Source: Bacillota bacterium
Lineage (GTDB): Bacteria > Bacillota > Clostridia > Clostridiales > Clostridiaceae
Direction of reading: 5' to 3'
Length of the DNA: 64,000 bases
Assembly (NCBI GenBank): GCA_021781745.1
Contig: JAJXWH010000021.1
Location: 1 to 64,000, forward strand
Made by a program: the position numbers and the translations under genes. Under the pieces are notes generated by a model that was given only the letters and a program-made list of their open reading frames with translations, had not been told where the DNA came from and searched no databases. Every line of letters begins with the position of its first letter. Position 1 is the stretch's first letter. This document shows, in pieces, positions 18,175 through 27,410 of this stretch.

Positions 18175-19206
18175 TTAAAAATTATTTTTTTCACTTTCTT
18201 TCAAAAGTCTATCAAAATCGCTTTCAAACAATCTATCTTGTACAATTCTATATTTTTCATACTCGCTCTCAGCAAAAGCTTTCGCAATTTCTGCTGTAAC
18301 CTTTCCTAAATTATTCAAAATTTCATATTCATTAAATTGTAAAAAAGCGTTAAGCCTATTAATCCAATCTTCCATAGTCATTGGAATTTTTCTTTTAGCT
18401 TGATTCTCAGCATAATCAAGATACATCGTTACAATCCTATTTAACGAGTCCATTTCCTCTAATGATAAATAGTTTTTGGCAACTGAAACATCACTTTTTA
18501 ATATTTTACCTTTAGGTGCATTTCTCCAAGTAGTTAAGCCCATGTTTTCTTTTTCTGCATTTGCTCTATCAATTATAAGTTCTGCTGCTGTTTTACCATG
18601 TATCGCAAAATGTAATTTATTTTGGACAGTTTTAAAAAATGTTTTGGTTGTTATAGCCTCAGCTGAATAATCCATTGCTGTTGCATAAATATCTGTTATC
18701 TTTTGATAAAATCTTCTTTCACTAGCTCTAATTTCTCTTATTTCTTCGAGTAAATGGTCAAAATATTCTTCATTTAAAAAGATTCCATTCTTTAATCTTT
18801 CCTTATCCATAACGTAGCCGCGGATCGAAAAATCCTTAAGTACAGAAGCTGCCCACTGACGAAATACTATAGCTCTCTCTGAATTAGTTCTAAATCCAAC
18901 TGCAATAACTGCTTCTAAATTATAAAAATTAGTGTTATATTCCTTTCCATTAGGTGCAACTCGTCGGAATTTCCGACAAGTTGCCTTTTCATCTAATTCA
19001 CCATCACTAAAGATATTTTTTAAATGCTCTGCAATAGTAGATCGACCTTTTTCATAAAGTGTTGCAATCATATCTTGAGTTAACCATACATTTTCATCTA
19101 CAACCATAACCTCAATAGAATTTGGTCCTGTTTGTGAAGTGAAAATCAAAAACTCTGCTGTGCTATTTCTTATTTGAAGTTTATCATTATTTTTATTCAT
19201 AATCAT
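18175..19206 (-). CDS. RhuM family protein
   Basis: The 343-residue protein matches the virulence-protein RhuM family: VVDENVWLTQDMIATLYEKG near 35-55, the HLKNIFSDGEL segment, NLEAVIAVGFRTNSERAIVF, and the FFKTVQNKLHFAIHGKTAAE stretch. The N-terminal half resembles DNA-binding phage antirepressor-like folds. RhuM proteins occur in genomic islands and defence-rich loci; their molecular activity is not established. The gene lies between two copies of a TOTE gene end and between repeat copies A and B. The ATG at 19206 has GAGGAG just upstream; a second ATG two codons later is also possible. Confidence 0.88.
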   Translation of the reverse strand: MIMNKNNDKLQIRNSTAEFLIFTSQTGPNSIEVMVVDENVWLTQDMIATLYEKGRSTIAEHLKNIFSDGELDEKATCRKFRRVAPNGKEYNTNFYNLEAVIAVGFRTNSERAIVFRQWAASVLKDFSIRGYVMDKERLKNGIFLNEEYFDHLLEEIREIRASERRFYQKITDIYATAMDYSAEAITTKTFFKTVQNKLHFAIHGKTAAELIIDRANAEKENMGLTTWRNAPKGKILKSDVSVAKNYLSLEEMDSLNRIVTMYLDYAENQAKRKIPMTMEDWINRLNAFLQFNEYEILNNLGKVTAEIAKAFAESEYEKYRIVQDRLFESDFDRLLKESEKNNF

Positions 19207-19496
19207 TTTTCTCCTCTATATCAGGTATATAATCAACAATCTCTCCAATACTTTATATATAAAAGTATTCAACTTTTCCTTTGTTTATATTATATCCCAT
19301 TTTATTAATATGAACATAACACCTGAAGAAGATTACATGTTAAAATAACGTATCCAAAGAAACTTATAAGATACATTAAAATTCAAATCAAGACTCCAGG
19401 AGCATCAGAATTTTAAAAATAGTAATTGTATTTGTATAGATTATTGCATTATCATCTAATTAAGTCTCTAAATCGGTAAGATTAACCATAATAATA

Positions 19497-19592
19497 GAAA
19501 ACCACGTCTACCTGTAAACAGCCATTCAAGCCATATGCAAATAGTCGAGGGTTTCATTGGTGGAGGCGAAGAATGACCTTTGAAATCCACTA
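19497..19592 (-). repeat. Module-separating structured element, copy B
   Basis: This copy keeps TGGTGGAGGCGAAG and ATGACCTTTGAAATCCAC, with GTGGA (19560-19564) pairing TCCAC (19586-19590). Its adjacent hairpin has a longer loop than copy A and aligns with copy D. On the minus strand the hairpin ends in GGTTTTCTATT. The rest of the 19207-19721 gap holds no gene that I can see. Confidence 0.75.
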
Positions 19593-19721
19593 ATAAAATT
19601 CATCTCTATTTATTACTAATATAATGATACCTCTATTCTTTGAATAATTATGCTTCTTCATAATTATTTAAATCATCTATTTCAACAGTTATTCATATAA
19701 ACAACCTTAAAGTCCTACGAA

Positions 19722-19825
19722 TCATATAAATCTTTCTTGTATAGGTATCTCATGTTCTTCATTATCATTATCTTTTAGTCTTTCATTTGCTATCTCGACA
19801 TTATCTAACCTCATTATAGTATCTT
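19722..19825 (-). pseudogene. Second copy of the TOTE/PLD gene 3' end
   Basis: This segment is a direct repeat of 17102-17207 with about nine differences by eye over 106 bp. It still encodes the C-terminal tail MRLDNVEIANERLKD... ending in IPIQERFI and a stop. There is no upstream coding part. With the first copy it flanks the rhuM segment. Confidence 0.8.
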
Positions 19826-19865
19826 ATGCTTTTTTACGATTCATGGACAGTTCCTAAAGAATAAA

Positions 19866-19912
19866 AAAGAATCTTAACAATGCTCTTTTGCATTATTAAA
19901 ATTCTTTTTACA
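19866..19912 (-). terminator. Terminator of the 202-residue protein gene
   Basis: AAAAAGAATCTTAACAATG pairs with CATTATTAAAATTCTTTTT imperfectly, with a T run on the minus strand, just after the stop codon at 19916. Confidence 0.65.
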
Positions 19913-19915
19913 TAA

Positions 19916-20524
19916 TTATAATATTTTAACCTTGAATTTATCCTTGTCATTTACTATTTTAATATTTAAATTATTTAATAATTTATCCAAACTTTTTATT
20001 TGATTAATATATTTTTTATTATTTTTTTCAATTACCTTTTCTATCATTTTAATTATAGCTTCTTTTTCTTCAGCTTCTAATCTAATTCTTTTACATATAT
20101 ATTCTCTGTTAATGTGAATTAATGTAGTCCAAATTTGTTCTTCTACTATATTATTAATATTCATTATAACCCAAGTAAAATCTTTTCTTCTATCTTTTAC
20201 AGGGTATGCCTCCCTAAAGAATTTTATAAAGGCACTCTCTTCTTTAGGATCCTTTTCAACTACATATTTGCCAAACTGATTTTTTAATTCATTTTGAAGA
20301 TACATAATAGTATTCGGTTTAACTTTATCTGACATCTTCTCAATATTATCATAGATAAAATTATAAGTATCTTGAATCTTTTCTGGGTCAGCTTCACCCT
20401 TTTTTAGTATCCTTGCAATATCTATATATTCTAAAATGTTCTTCTTACAATTTAATTCTTTGTTATATAAATTTTGCCATATTTCTTCTGCACTTAAATT
20501 TTCTAAGCTTAAATTTTCTTCCAT
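19916..20524 (-). CDS. Unrecognised helical protein of 202 residues
   Basis: I do not recognise a family. The protein is soluble, mostly helical by composition and rich in Glu, Lys and Ile, with no signal peptide or membrane segment. The N-terminus LSAEEIWQNLYNKEL and the C-terminal lysine-rich helix are its main visible features. AAGGAG precedes the ATG. It lies just downstream of barnase-barstar in the same direction and before repeat copy B, so it may belong to that cassette. A role as an immunity or toxin-related protein would be guesswork. Confidence 0.65.
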   Translation of the reverse strand: MEENLSLENLSAEEIWQNLYNKELNCKKNILEYIDIARILKKGEADPEKIQDTYNFIYDNIEKMSDKVKPNTIMYLQNELKNQFGKYVVEKDPKEESAFIKFFREAYPVKDRRKDFTWVIMNINNIVEEQIWTTLIHINREYICKRIRLEAEEKEAIIKMIEKVIEKNNKKYINQIKSLDKLLNNLNIKIVNDKDKFKVKIL

Positions 20525-20723
20525 GCTTACACTCCTTGGTATATTTTAAGATAGTATATATTAAAATAATCGTACTTGCAAAAATATTTTTAATAAATTG
20601 CTATCAAGGTACGCGATAATTTTATCACAATAAAATAAAAGGAGCAATTTTAATAAATAATATTTTGAAATTTTATTTTTAAGAACTACTTACCCTTTAA
20701 AATTAAACATTAATGTTTCTTTA

Positions 20724-21002
20724 TTAATTATTAATTATTATATTAAGTTTTCCTCCAGTAAATTTTTCAGCTTCATTAAAAATTTCCAAGGTATTTTCAG
20801 CATAATCACCTAATAAGTCCTTACTTTTTTGAAAATCAACCCATTCAATTATAACTGGCAATTGAATATCAGCAGTTAGACAATCCCAAAGTGCATCTAA
20901 GTTTTCACCGTAATGAGCAGGAAGTTTTAATTCCTGTTTTAAAATTTGGTGTAAAATATTTTTATCCGTAAGCTTACTGCCTTGTATTACTACTTTATTC
21001 AA
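20724..21002 (-). CDS. Barstar family ribonuclease inhibitor
   Basis: Barstar binds and blocks barnase in the cytoplasm. The 92-residue protein matches the family: KVVIQGSKL start, LPAHYGENLDALWDCL (the barnase-contacting helix region) and a C-terminal FTGGKLNIIINN strand. TTG at 21002 is preferred because it lies at a workable distance from AAAAGG and matches homologous starts; an upstream GTG at 21011 is too close to that site. It follows the barnase gene by less than 30 bp, the expected toxin-immunity pairing. Confidence 0.92.
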   Translation of the reverse strand: MNKVVIQGSKLTDKNILHQILKQELKLPAHYGENLDALWDCLTADIQLPVIIEWVDFQKSKDLLGDYAENTLEIFNEAEKFTGGKLNIIINN

Positions 21003-21029
21003 ACTATTCACATCCTTTTAAATAAAAAA

Positions 21030-21551
21030 CTATTTTCCTTTATACAACACTTTAAATGTTTTGTAATGATCTGAGGTAGAGTAAATTAATCCATCATTTG
21101 AATAAAGAATCCTATCATCTCCGCGATGTCCTCCATTATAGTTAATATCGCACTCATACCAAATTCTGTTAGCAGCATCTGGGAGAGATTTTTCAGCATT
21201 CTTAAAAATATCTCCTCCTATGCTTTTACCTGGTGCTACTTTGCTAAGATCGTCTCCTGGCTTCCATCCAAGTTTATCAGCCTGTGCTTTTGTTATAAAA
21301 TTTTCAGGCAAAGTTCCATTTTTATATATATAATCTGCAACGCCTTGAAAATCATTAATTATTATTTTATTTTTTGAATCTCCATTTTGGCCAGAATCCA
21401 TTTTTTTATCTTCTGATTTTGTAGTTTCCACATGGTTATCCTGCTTCTTATTTACAGCAGTTTTATTTGTTGTTGTACATCCAAATAAACTTATGAACAT
21501 AAGTAAAAGTATAAAAACAGCAGAAATTTTCTGTATAAATAATTTTTTCAT
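21030..21551 (-). CDS. Barnase-type ribonuclease with lipoprotein signal
   Basis: Barnase is a guanyl-preferring RNase that kills unless barstar is present. The 173-residue precursor has a lipobox (SLFGC, C25), a ~40-residue charged linker and a barnase domain (about 63-171). The catalytic set is intact: K88 (FITK), E133 (WYECDINY), R143, R147 (DDRILY) and H162 (SDHY). Most known barnases are freely secreted; the lipobox suggests that this one is held on the cell surface after export. It has a GGAGG site and is directly followed by barstar. Confidence 0.93.
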   Translation of the reverse strand: MKKLFIQKISAVFILLLMFISLFGCTTTNKTAVNKKQDNHVETTKSEDKKMDSGQNGDSKNKIIINDFQGVADYIYKNGTLPENFITKAQADKLGWKPGDDLSKVAPGKSIGGDIFKNAEKSLPDAANRIWYECDINYNGGHRGDDRILYSNDGLIYSTSDHYKTFKVLYKGK

Positions 21552-21715
21552 TTTTCATCCTCCATCTAACAAAACCTCTTATATCCTAATATTATATCCC
21601 AAGTAGAAAAAATATTAAACATAGCAAATTCAATGTTTATTCCATTTTCTTCTTTATTTCGGGCTTACCTAACCTATCTTTAAATTATGTTTTGATACAC
21701 TAAATCTAAATATAA

Positions 21716-21889
21716 CTTTTTCTAAATACTAGAACAGAACTTAAATCGTTTCGTAAGTCTCTTGAAAAACTATCTGATTATGATCATACAAATCAAAAAC
21801 ACTTTGAAAAACAAGTCAAAATTAATATTGGGAAAGAATTAAAGGATATGGAAAATTTTTTAGAGAAAATCAGCAAATTGTTTCTATGA
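21716..21889 (+). pseudogene. 3' gene fragment on the plus strand
   Basis: An open stretch ending in TGA at 21889 encodes a hydrophilic helical tail (LKSFRKSLEKLSDYDHTNQK and onward to MENFLEKISKLFL). It has no start codon or ribosome site, and a stop lies just upstream. It looks like the end of a lost gene. No family could be named. Apart from this and repeat copy C, the 21552-22076 gap shows nothing. Confidence 0.4.
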
Positions 21890-21897
21890 AATAACAT

Positions 21898-21989
21898 ACC
21901 CATAAAAATCTAAGCTTTAGATTTTCGTATTTTTTATTGTAGTGCTACCCCGTAACAATAACAAAACACGACCTTTGAAATCCACCATA
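21898..21989 (-). repeat. Module-separating structured element, copy C (degenerate)
   Basis: The hairpin is AAAATCTAA-GCT-TTAGATTTT (perfect 9-bp stem). The GGTGGAGGCG part is lost, but ACGACCTTTGAAATCCACCA is kept. It has the same orientation as the other copies and sits downstream of the ABC permease gene. Confidence 0.65.
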
Positions 21990-22076
21990 AATTTTATACT
22001 ATAAACTTATTTTAAAGTGCAATCATTAAATTTATAAACACATCTATTACACTTATAAAAAGTATTTTAATGAATA

Positions 22077-24470
22077 TTACATTGCCGTTACAACTTGTGA
22101 AATAGAATTGGCTTTAATCCTCTTTAATGGATTTATAACTGATAATATTGTAATAAAAATATAACCTAGAAATATAAATATTATTTGTAATAAAGAAAAT
22201 TTCCACTCCCCAAGAATAAGATTACTTAATGACTTTTGCAACACAAGCCCCAAAGCACATCCTAGAATGCACCCACTTAAGCTATATACTAAAGCTTGGG
22301 TTAGAACCATTCTAAAAAGCTGTTCTCCTGACATTCCAATAGCTCTCATAACGCCTAAATATCTTGTTTTTGATTCTATACTTGTATTCATTGTATTTAT
22401 AATATTTAGGATGCTTATAAGTACTACTACTCCTACAAAGCCATAAATAAATACAGCTATTGTCATAAAAGCATTTTGAGCTTCCGAATTAAGCTGCCTA
22501 ATATCATGCAATTTTAAATTAGAATCCGAATTTACTATGGCTTGTATATTTGCAATATCTTGATTTTTATCATTAAGCTGCATTTCTATAATACTATATT
22601 CATTGTTCTTAAATGTTTGTGAGAAGATCTTTTCTGTTGTTATAAAAGTGCACATTGTTGGACTTTCACTATGCTGAGATATAGAGCTTAATATGCCTAG
22701 AACTATAAATTCTTTATTTCCTTTGTTAGTTTTAATATAAACTTTATCACCTATTTTAAATTTAGTGTTTTTTACCAGATCATTTCCTCTAATTGACTCT
22801 TCCACAACTATTATTCCATTTTGTGTATTTAATTTATCCTCATCTAATTCACCAGCTGTTAAAAATTCTTTAGCCCAATTTAATTGAGTTTTATCGTAAG
22901 AAATAAACCAGGAGTTTTCTGTTCCTACAAATAATCCATTATTATCTGTTTTAATTTCGATAGCATTCTTTTTATATTCATCTGTAAGCCTTGTTGCATC
23001 AAAAGATGCAGTAACATAGTTTGTCATTCTTCCATAAACTTTTTTCATTCCATCTATACTCGATAATTTTGAATATATATCTTTAGAAATTCCTTGCTTA
23101 GAAGTTATATAAATATCAGGCGTTGATGAACTAATTGGTTTTACCCCTAAACATTTTGGATTAACAAGAATGCTAAAGCCCATAAATAAAATGATACTTA
23201 AAGCAATTGAAATTGACATTAAAAATAGAGTTTTCTTTTTAATTACAGCATTGTTTATTCCAAGAGAAATATCAATAGGAAACACTTTTGTTAAAATTCC
23301 TTTTTTCTTTTTCTTTGATATTCTAATTTCATTACTTCCAGTAACTGCATTTACTGGTGATACTTTTGAAGCTTTTCTTGCTGGTATTAAAGAAGCTATG
23401 AAAACTGTTAAAAAACCAATTATAACACCTAAACTTATTCCTACTATACTAAAATTAAATATTGATATTTCTCCAAAAATCTGAGTATTGTAATATTTTA
23501 GTATAGCACAGCAAATAAAAGTAATTACCATTCCTGTTATTATGCCTATAGGGATTGCTTTTAAAGAAATAAATATTCCTTCACGTCTTACTAATTTATT
23601 TATTTGTTTTTCAGAGGCACCAATGCATATTAATATTCCAAACTGCCTGACTCTTTCCATAACCGTAATATTAAAGGTATTATAAATCATTGTAACTGCT
23701 GTCACAAGAACAAGTAAAAATAATACGGCTCCTATAGCATATAGTTGTATAACTCTATTATTATTCGTCTGCATCATAAGTGCTAGAAGACCTTCATTAT
23801 GCGCTAATCTTTCATCTGTCAATTTTAAATCTTTCTTGAATTGATCTTCTGTCTGCCTTATATTTACTCCATCTTTAAATAAAATATAAATTTGACTCGA
23901 TGCAGGCGTTAACGAATTTGAAATGTTTACTGATAGAAAGACTATAGGTATAGAAGCTGCTTTTGTAGCTCCCCAATCGTTATATACTCCACTTACAGTA
24001 AATTCTTTGATTGAACTATTAGGTACTTCTACTGAAACTGTATCCCCAATATTAATTTTAGCTTTTTCCACAAACCACTTTTCAAGCATAATCTCATTCT
24101 CTTTTGTTGGATAAGTTCCTTCTGCTAAATTAAAATTTAAATTGTTTGCAAATTTCTCATCTAAAGATGCTAATGCACATTTTTCATTATTTATGGTTCC
24201 TTCTCCTAAATCCTTTAAAGTTCCAGAATTATTTACCTCAATTCTATTATTAACATAAGCAGTCTCATTTTCAGATGGATTAAAAATTGTTATATGGTAG
24301 TTTCCTTCTTTTTTCAATATTTGTGCTCTTTCAAATTTAATAAGCGACTCTAACATTGAAAAAATACTTACTACAAGAGTCACTGCTATAACTACACTTA
24401 AACTTACCAGCCTAGTTTTTTTCTTATGAATCGCTAAATGTTTTGGAGCAAGGGCAAGATAACTTGTCAT
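22077..24470 (-). CDS. FtsX/MacB-type ABC transporter permease
   Basis: The 797-residue membrane protein has TM1 near 22-42, a large extracytoplasmic MacB-like domain, a three-helix FtsX block near 245-365, then a second similar unit with a TM near 415, a large external domain and a final three-helix FtsX block near 670-790. This double-FtsX layout is typical of permeases that move or sense lipids, peptides or lipoproteins from the outer leaflet. Its ATG overlaps the ATPase stop by 4 bp. With the upstream ATPase, HK and RR it makes a regulator-transporter operon, often linked to resistance against envelope-acting peptides. Confidence 0.9.
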   Translation of the reverse strand: MTSYLALAPKHLAIHKKKTRLVSLSVVIAVTLVVSIFSMLESLIKFERAQILKKEGNYHITIFNPSENETAYVNNRIEVNNSGTLKDLGEGTINNEKCALASLDEKFANNLNFNLAEGTYPTKENEIMLEKWFVEKAKINIGDTVSVEVPNSSIKEFTVSGVYNDWGATKAASIPIVFLSVNISNSLTPASSQIYILFKDGVNIRQTEDQFKKDLKLTDERLAHNEGLLALMMQTNNNRVIQLYAIGAVLFLLVLVTAVTMIYNTFNITVMERVRQFGILICIGASEKQINKLVRREGIFISLKAIPIGIITGMVITFICCAILKYYNTQIFGEISIFNFSIVGISLGVIIGFLTVFIASLIPARKASKVSPVNAVTGSNEIRISKKKKKGILTKVFPIDISLGINNAVIKKKTLFLMSISIALSIILFMGFSILVNPKCLGVKPISSSTPDIYITSKQGISKDIYSKLSSIDGMKKVYGRMTNYVTASFDATRLTDEYKKNAIEIKTDNNGLFVGTENSWFISYDKTQLNWAKEFLTAGELDEDKLNTQNGIIVVEESIRGNDLVKNTKFKIGDKVYIKTNKGNKEFIVLGILSSISQHSESPTMCTFITTEKIFSQTFKNNEYSIIEMQLNDKNQDIANIQAIVNSDSNLKLHDIRQLNSEAQNAFMTIAVFIYGFVGVVVLISILNIINTMNTSIESKTRYLGVMRAIGMSGEQLFRMVLTQALVYSLSGCILGCALGLVLQKSLSNLILGEWKFSLLQIIFIFLGYIFITILSVINPLKRIKANSISQVVTAM

Positions 24471-25150
24471 TTCATTTCACCCCCTAGTTCTGACACACTA
24501 CCATCTTCAACATTAAAAACTCTATCTCCTAATGAAGCAAAATTTTGATTATGCGTAATCATAATTAATGTTTGATTGTATTTACTAACAGATAGTTTTA
24601 AGAGATTAATTACCTCCTTACTGTTCTTAGTATCAAGATTTCCTGTTGGTTCATCTGCCAAAATAATAGCTGGTCTTGTCGCTAAGGCTCGTCCTATAGC
24701 GACACGCTGCTGCTGCCCTCCTGATAACTGATTAGGAAGATGATTTTTTCTACCTGATAAACCTAGTATTTCTAATAATTCATTTATATATTTTTTATTT
24801 GGTTTTTTATTATCCAACAATATTGGCAATATAATATTCTCTTCAACATTTAATTCTGGTACCAAATTAAACGCTTGAAATATAAATCCAATATTACGTC
24901 TTCTAAAAACTGATAACTCCTTTTCTTTCATTACAAAAATATCTCTATTATCTAACAACACTTTTCCAGACGTAGCAGTATCTATGCCTCCCATAATATT
25001 AAGCAATGTACTTTTTCCTGACCCTGATGGCCCTATAATTGAAACAAACTCTCCTTTATTAATTGAAAAAGTGACATTTTTTAATGCTTCTACTTTATTC
25101 TCACCTTTTCCATATGTTTTACATATATTTTCAATTCTTAATATCTCCAA
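24467..25150 (-). CDS. ABC transporter ATP-binding protein (MacB/LolD type)
   Basis: The 227-residue ATPase has Walker [11 protein letters not shown]-loop [16 protein letters not shown], signature [15 protein letters not shown], Walker [12 protein letters not shown] and the H-loop ITHN. The spacing and GNLDTK segment mark the MacB/LolD/FtsE group. TTG at 25150 is chosen: it is 7 nt from GAGGTG and gives the usual MEILRIENI start. It pairs with the permease at 22077-24470. Confidence 0.93.
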   Translation of the reverse strand: MEILRIENICKTYGKGENKVEALKNVTFSINKGEFVSIIGPSGSGKSTLLNIMGGIDTATSGKVLLDNRDIFVMKEKELSVFRRRNIGFIFQAFNLVPELNVEENIILPILLDNKKPNKKYINELLEILGLSGRKNHLPNQLSGGQQQRVAIGRALATRPAIILADEPTGNLDTKNSKEVINLLKLSVSKYNQTLIMITHNQNFASLGDRVFNVEDGSVSELGGEMK

Positions 25151-25221
25151 TATTAAACACCTCACTTTTTTATTTTAAGTTAACTATAACTCATGAAGCT
25201 TACAGTTAGATGTATTTAATC

Positions 25222-26466
25222 TTACAATGTTGTAAGCTTTGAAAAAACCAAATTAAAAGTAGCTCCCTTTCCCAGTTCACTTTCTACCATAATTGTGCCA
25301 TTATGTTTTTCAATAATGGACTTTGAAAGCGTTAGACCAATTCCAACTCCCTGAATATTTTTTGAAAACTTACTTCTATAAAATCTTTTAAAAATATAGT
25401 GAAGATCCTCACTATGAATACCAAAACCGTTATCCTTAATCATAATTCTTGTATCTACAGGTGTATTATCACAAGAAATTAATATTTCATTTCCTGACTC
25501 CGTATGATCTAATGCATTTTTAATTATGTTACATATAGACTCTAGCATCCATACTTTATCGCAAATAAGACTAACCTTATTATTACAATTTAATACTATT
25601 TTTTTACCTTCACATTTTGCTCGAGTTTGAAATCTCATAATTATATCTTCAAAAAAAACTTTAAGGTTGCAATTTTCTTTATTAAGCTCAATTGCCCCTG
25701 CATTTAATTTTGCTAATTTCAATAAATTTTGAATCAAATTTTCCATTCGTTCTAATTCATTCTTAATTTTTAAATTGAAATTATTAACTACTTCATTGTT
25801 TATATTTTCATCCAATATAATTTCGTTATACATTTCTAATGCTGCTAGTGGTGTTTTCAATTGATGGGATATATCAGAAATTGTGTCTTTTAAGAATTCT
25901 TTATTTTGCTTTTCTTTTATTATGTGGGTTGTTAAAGACGTGGCCATCATATTAATTGCTGAAAAAAGTTTTGATAAATTTCCTTCCTTATTATCATCTA
26001 AACGTATTTTATAATTACCATTCATAAAATTTAAAATATCCGAATTAGCTTTTTCTAGACTTTTATTGTATTTAACAGCGAATATCAATAATATGGTTAA
26101 TAATGCTGTTCCTATACCTAAAGATAAAATAAAAGCTATTATTGCATATTTATTATGAAAAGCTTTTACACTAGGAATAAGACTATTATTTGTACTTTCA
26201 TCATATCCTGCACTTCTTAATAGGATTTCTCCTCTTTTATAATCTTCTTTATTCTTTTCATGTGTAAAAGCAACTTGAAACTGTGACATGTTTACCTTAT
26301 TTTCATATAAAAATCCTGCTACTTCACAATCGTGCTTTATTAATTCCTTTTTATAATCATTAGTAACCATTGTTATTATTACTTGTCCTAAAAGAATATA
26401 AGAAAATAGAATAATTATTACAGAAATAAATAATTTTTTTAAATCTTTAATATCAAAAATGCTCAT
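25222..26466 (-). CDS. Sensor histidine kinase
   Basis: The 414-residue kinase has TM1 at about 12-34, a ~70-residue external segment, TM2 at about 108-131, a HAMP-like linker, the dimerisation box ISHQLKTPLAAL with phospho-acceptor H201, an N box (NIIKNALDHTESGNE) and G boxes (IKDNGFGI, GVGIGLTLSK). It probably phosphorylates the response regulator 10 bp upstream. The real external domain argues for direct ligand sensing rather than the intramembrane sensing of BceS-type kinases. Confidence 0.93.
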   Translation of the reverse strand: MSIFDIKDLKKLFISVIIILFSYILLGQVIITMVTNDYKKELIKHDCEVAGFLYENKVNMSQFQVAFTHEKNKEDYKRGEILLRSAGYDESTNNSLIPSVKAFHNKYAIIAFILSLGIGTALLTILLIFAVKYNKSLEKANSDILNFMNGNYKIRLDDNKEGNLSKLFSAINMMATSLTTHIIKEKQNKEFLKDTISDISHQLKTPLAALEMYNEIILDENINNEVVNNFNLKIKNELERMENLIQNLLKLAKLNAGAIELNKENCNLKVFFEDIIMRFQTRAKCEGKKIVLNCNNKVSLICDKVWMLESICNIIKNALDHTESGNEILISCDNTPVDTRIMIKDNGFGIHSEDLHYIFKRFYRSKFSKNIQGVGIGLTLSKSIIEKHNGTIMVESELGKGATFNLVFSKLTTL

Positions 26467-26475
26467 GTTAAATCC

Positions 26476-27162
26476 TCACTTTACAATATTCCACTTATAA
26501 CCAGCACCACGTATTGTTAATAAATATTTAGGTTTTTCTGGGTCATCTTCAATTTTGCATCTTAATCTTCTTATATATACAGATAAAGTATTATCGTCTA
26601 TAAAGCTGCCATTATTATCCCATAGCCTATCCAAAATTATTTCCCGTGTCAATACTATATTGGGATTTTTCATGAATAAACACAACAGCCTGTATTCAGC
26701 TGCGGTGACTTCTATTTCATTCTTATTTTTAAAGACTCTGCTTTCTTCTAAGTTTATCATTATACTATTTGAATATACTTGATTTTGTTCAATATTGGAT
26801 AATTTTGTGCGACGCATAAGGGCATTAATTCTTGAAATAAGTTCATTTAATTTGAATGGCTTTGTAATATAATCATCACCACCAATATCAAGTCCCATTA
26901 CAATATTAACTTCTTCATCTGAAGCGGTAAGAAAAATAATTGGAACATTGGAACTTTGACGTACTTTCTTACAAATTTCAAAACCAGTACCATCTGGTAA
27001 TGTTAAATCAAGAATAAGCAAATCATAATTATTATCTTCAAATATGCATAATGCTTCTTTTACTGTTTTCGCTATATTAACATTAAATCCGTTCTTTTGA
27101 AGGGAGAATTCAAGGCCATCAATCAAACTCAAGTCATCTTCTACTAAAAGAATGTTATTCAT
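26476..27162 (-). CDS. OmpR-family response regulator
   Basis: The 228-residue protein has a receiver domain (VEDD at 7-10, phospho-acceptor D52, K101) and a C-terminal winged-helix domain ending in TIRGAGYKW. It is the first gene of the RR-HK-ABC-permease operon and likely controls that operon. Repeat copy D lies upstream, separating it from the preceding hydrolase gene. Confidence 0.94.
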   Translation of the reverse strand: MNNILLVEDDLSLIDGLEFSLQKNGFNVNIAKTVKEALCIFEDNNYDLLILDLTLPDGTGFEICKKVRQSSNVPIIFLTASDEEVNIVMGLDIGGDDYITKPFKLNELISRINALMRRTKLSNIEQNQVYSNSIMINLEESRVFKNKNEIEVTAAEYRLLCLFMKNPNIVLTREIILDRLWDNNGSFIDDNTLSVYIRRLRCKIEDDPEKPKYLLTIRGAGYKWNIVK

Positions 27163-27296
27163 TATTATTCTCCTTTTGTTCTAATATTTACCACAAGTTT
27201 ATCTATTTTAATCCTATCACATATTTTAAAATAAAGTCCATAAGATTATTTACTTTAGTTATAGTGCATATTCATTTGAGCACCCATAACAATAAA

Positions 27297-27385
27297 AACC
27301 TACGCCCATCTGCACGCAGCTATTTTAGCCACATACAAATGGTCGTGGGTTTCATGGTGGAGGCGAAGCGTGACCTTTGAAATCC
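27297..27385 (-). repeat. Module-separating structured element, copy D
   Basis: CATGGTGGAGGCGAAGCG and TGACCTTTGAAATCC are identical to copy A, while the neighbouring hairpin has the long-loop form of copy B. The right arm of the small stem is lost (TCCTTTAT). On the minus strand the hairpin ends in GGTTTTTATTG, a good terminator for the hydrolase operon. Confidence 0.8.
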
Positions 27386-27410
27386 TTTATACTTCACTAA
27401 AATTAAATTC

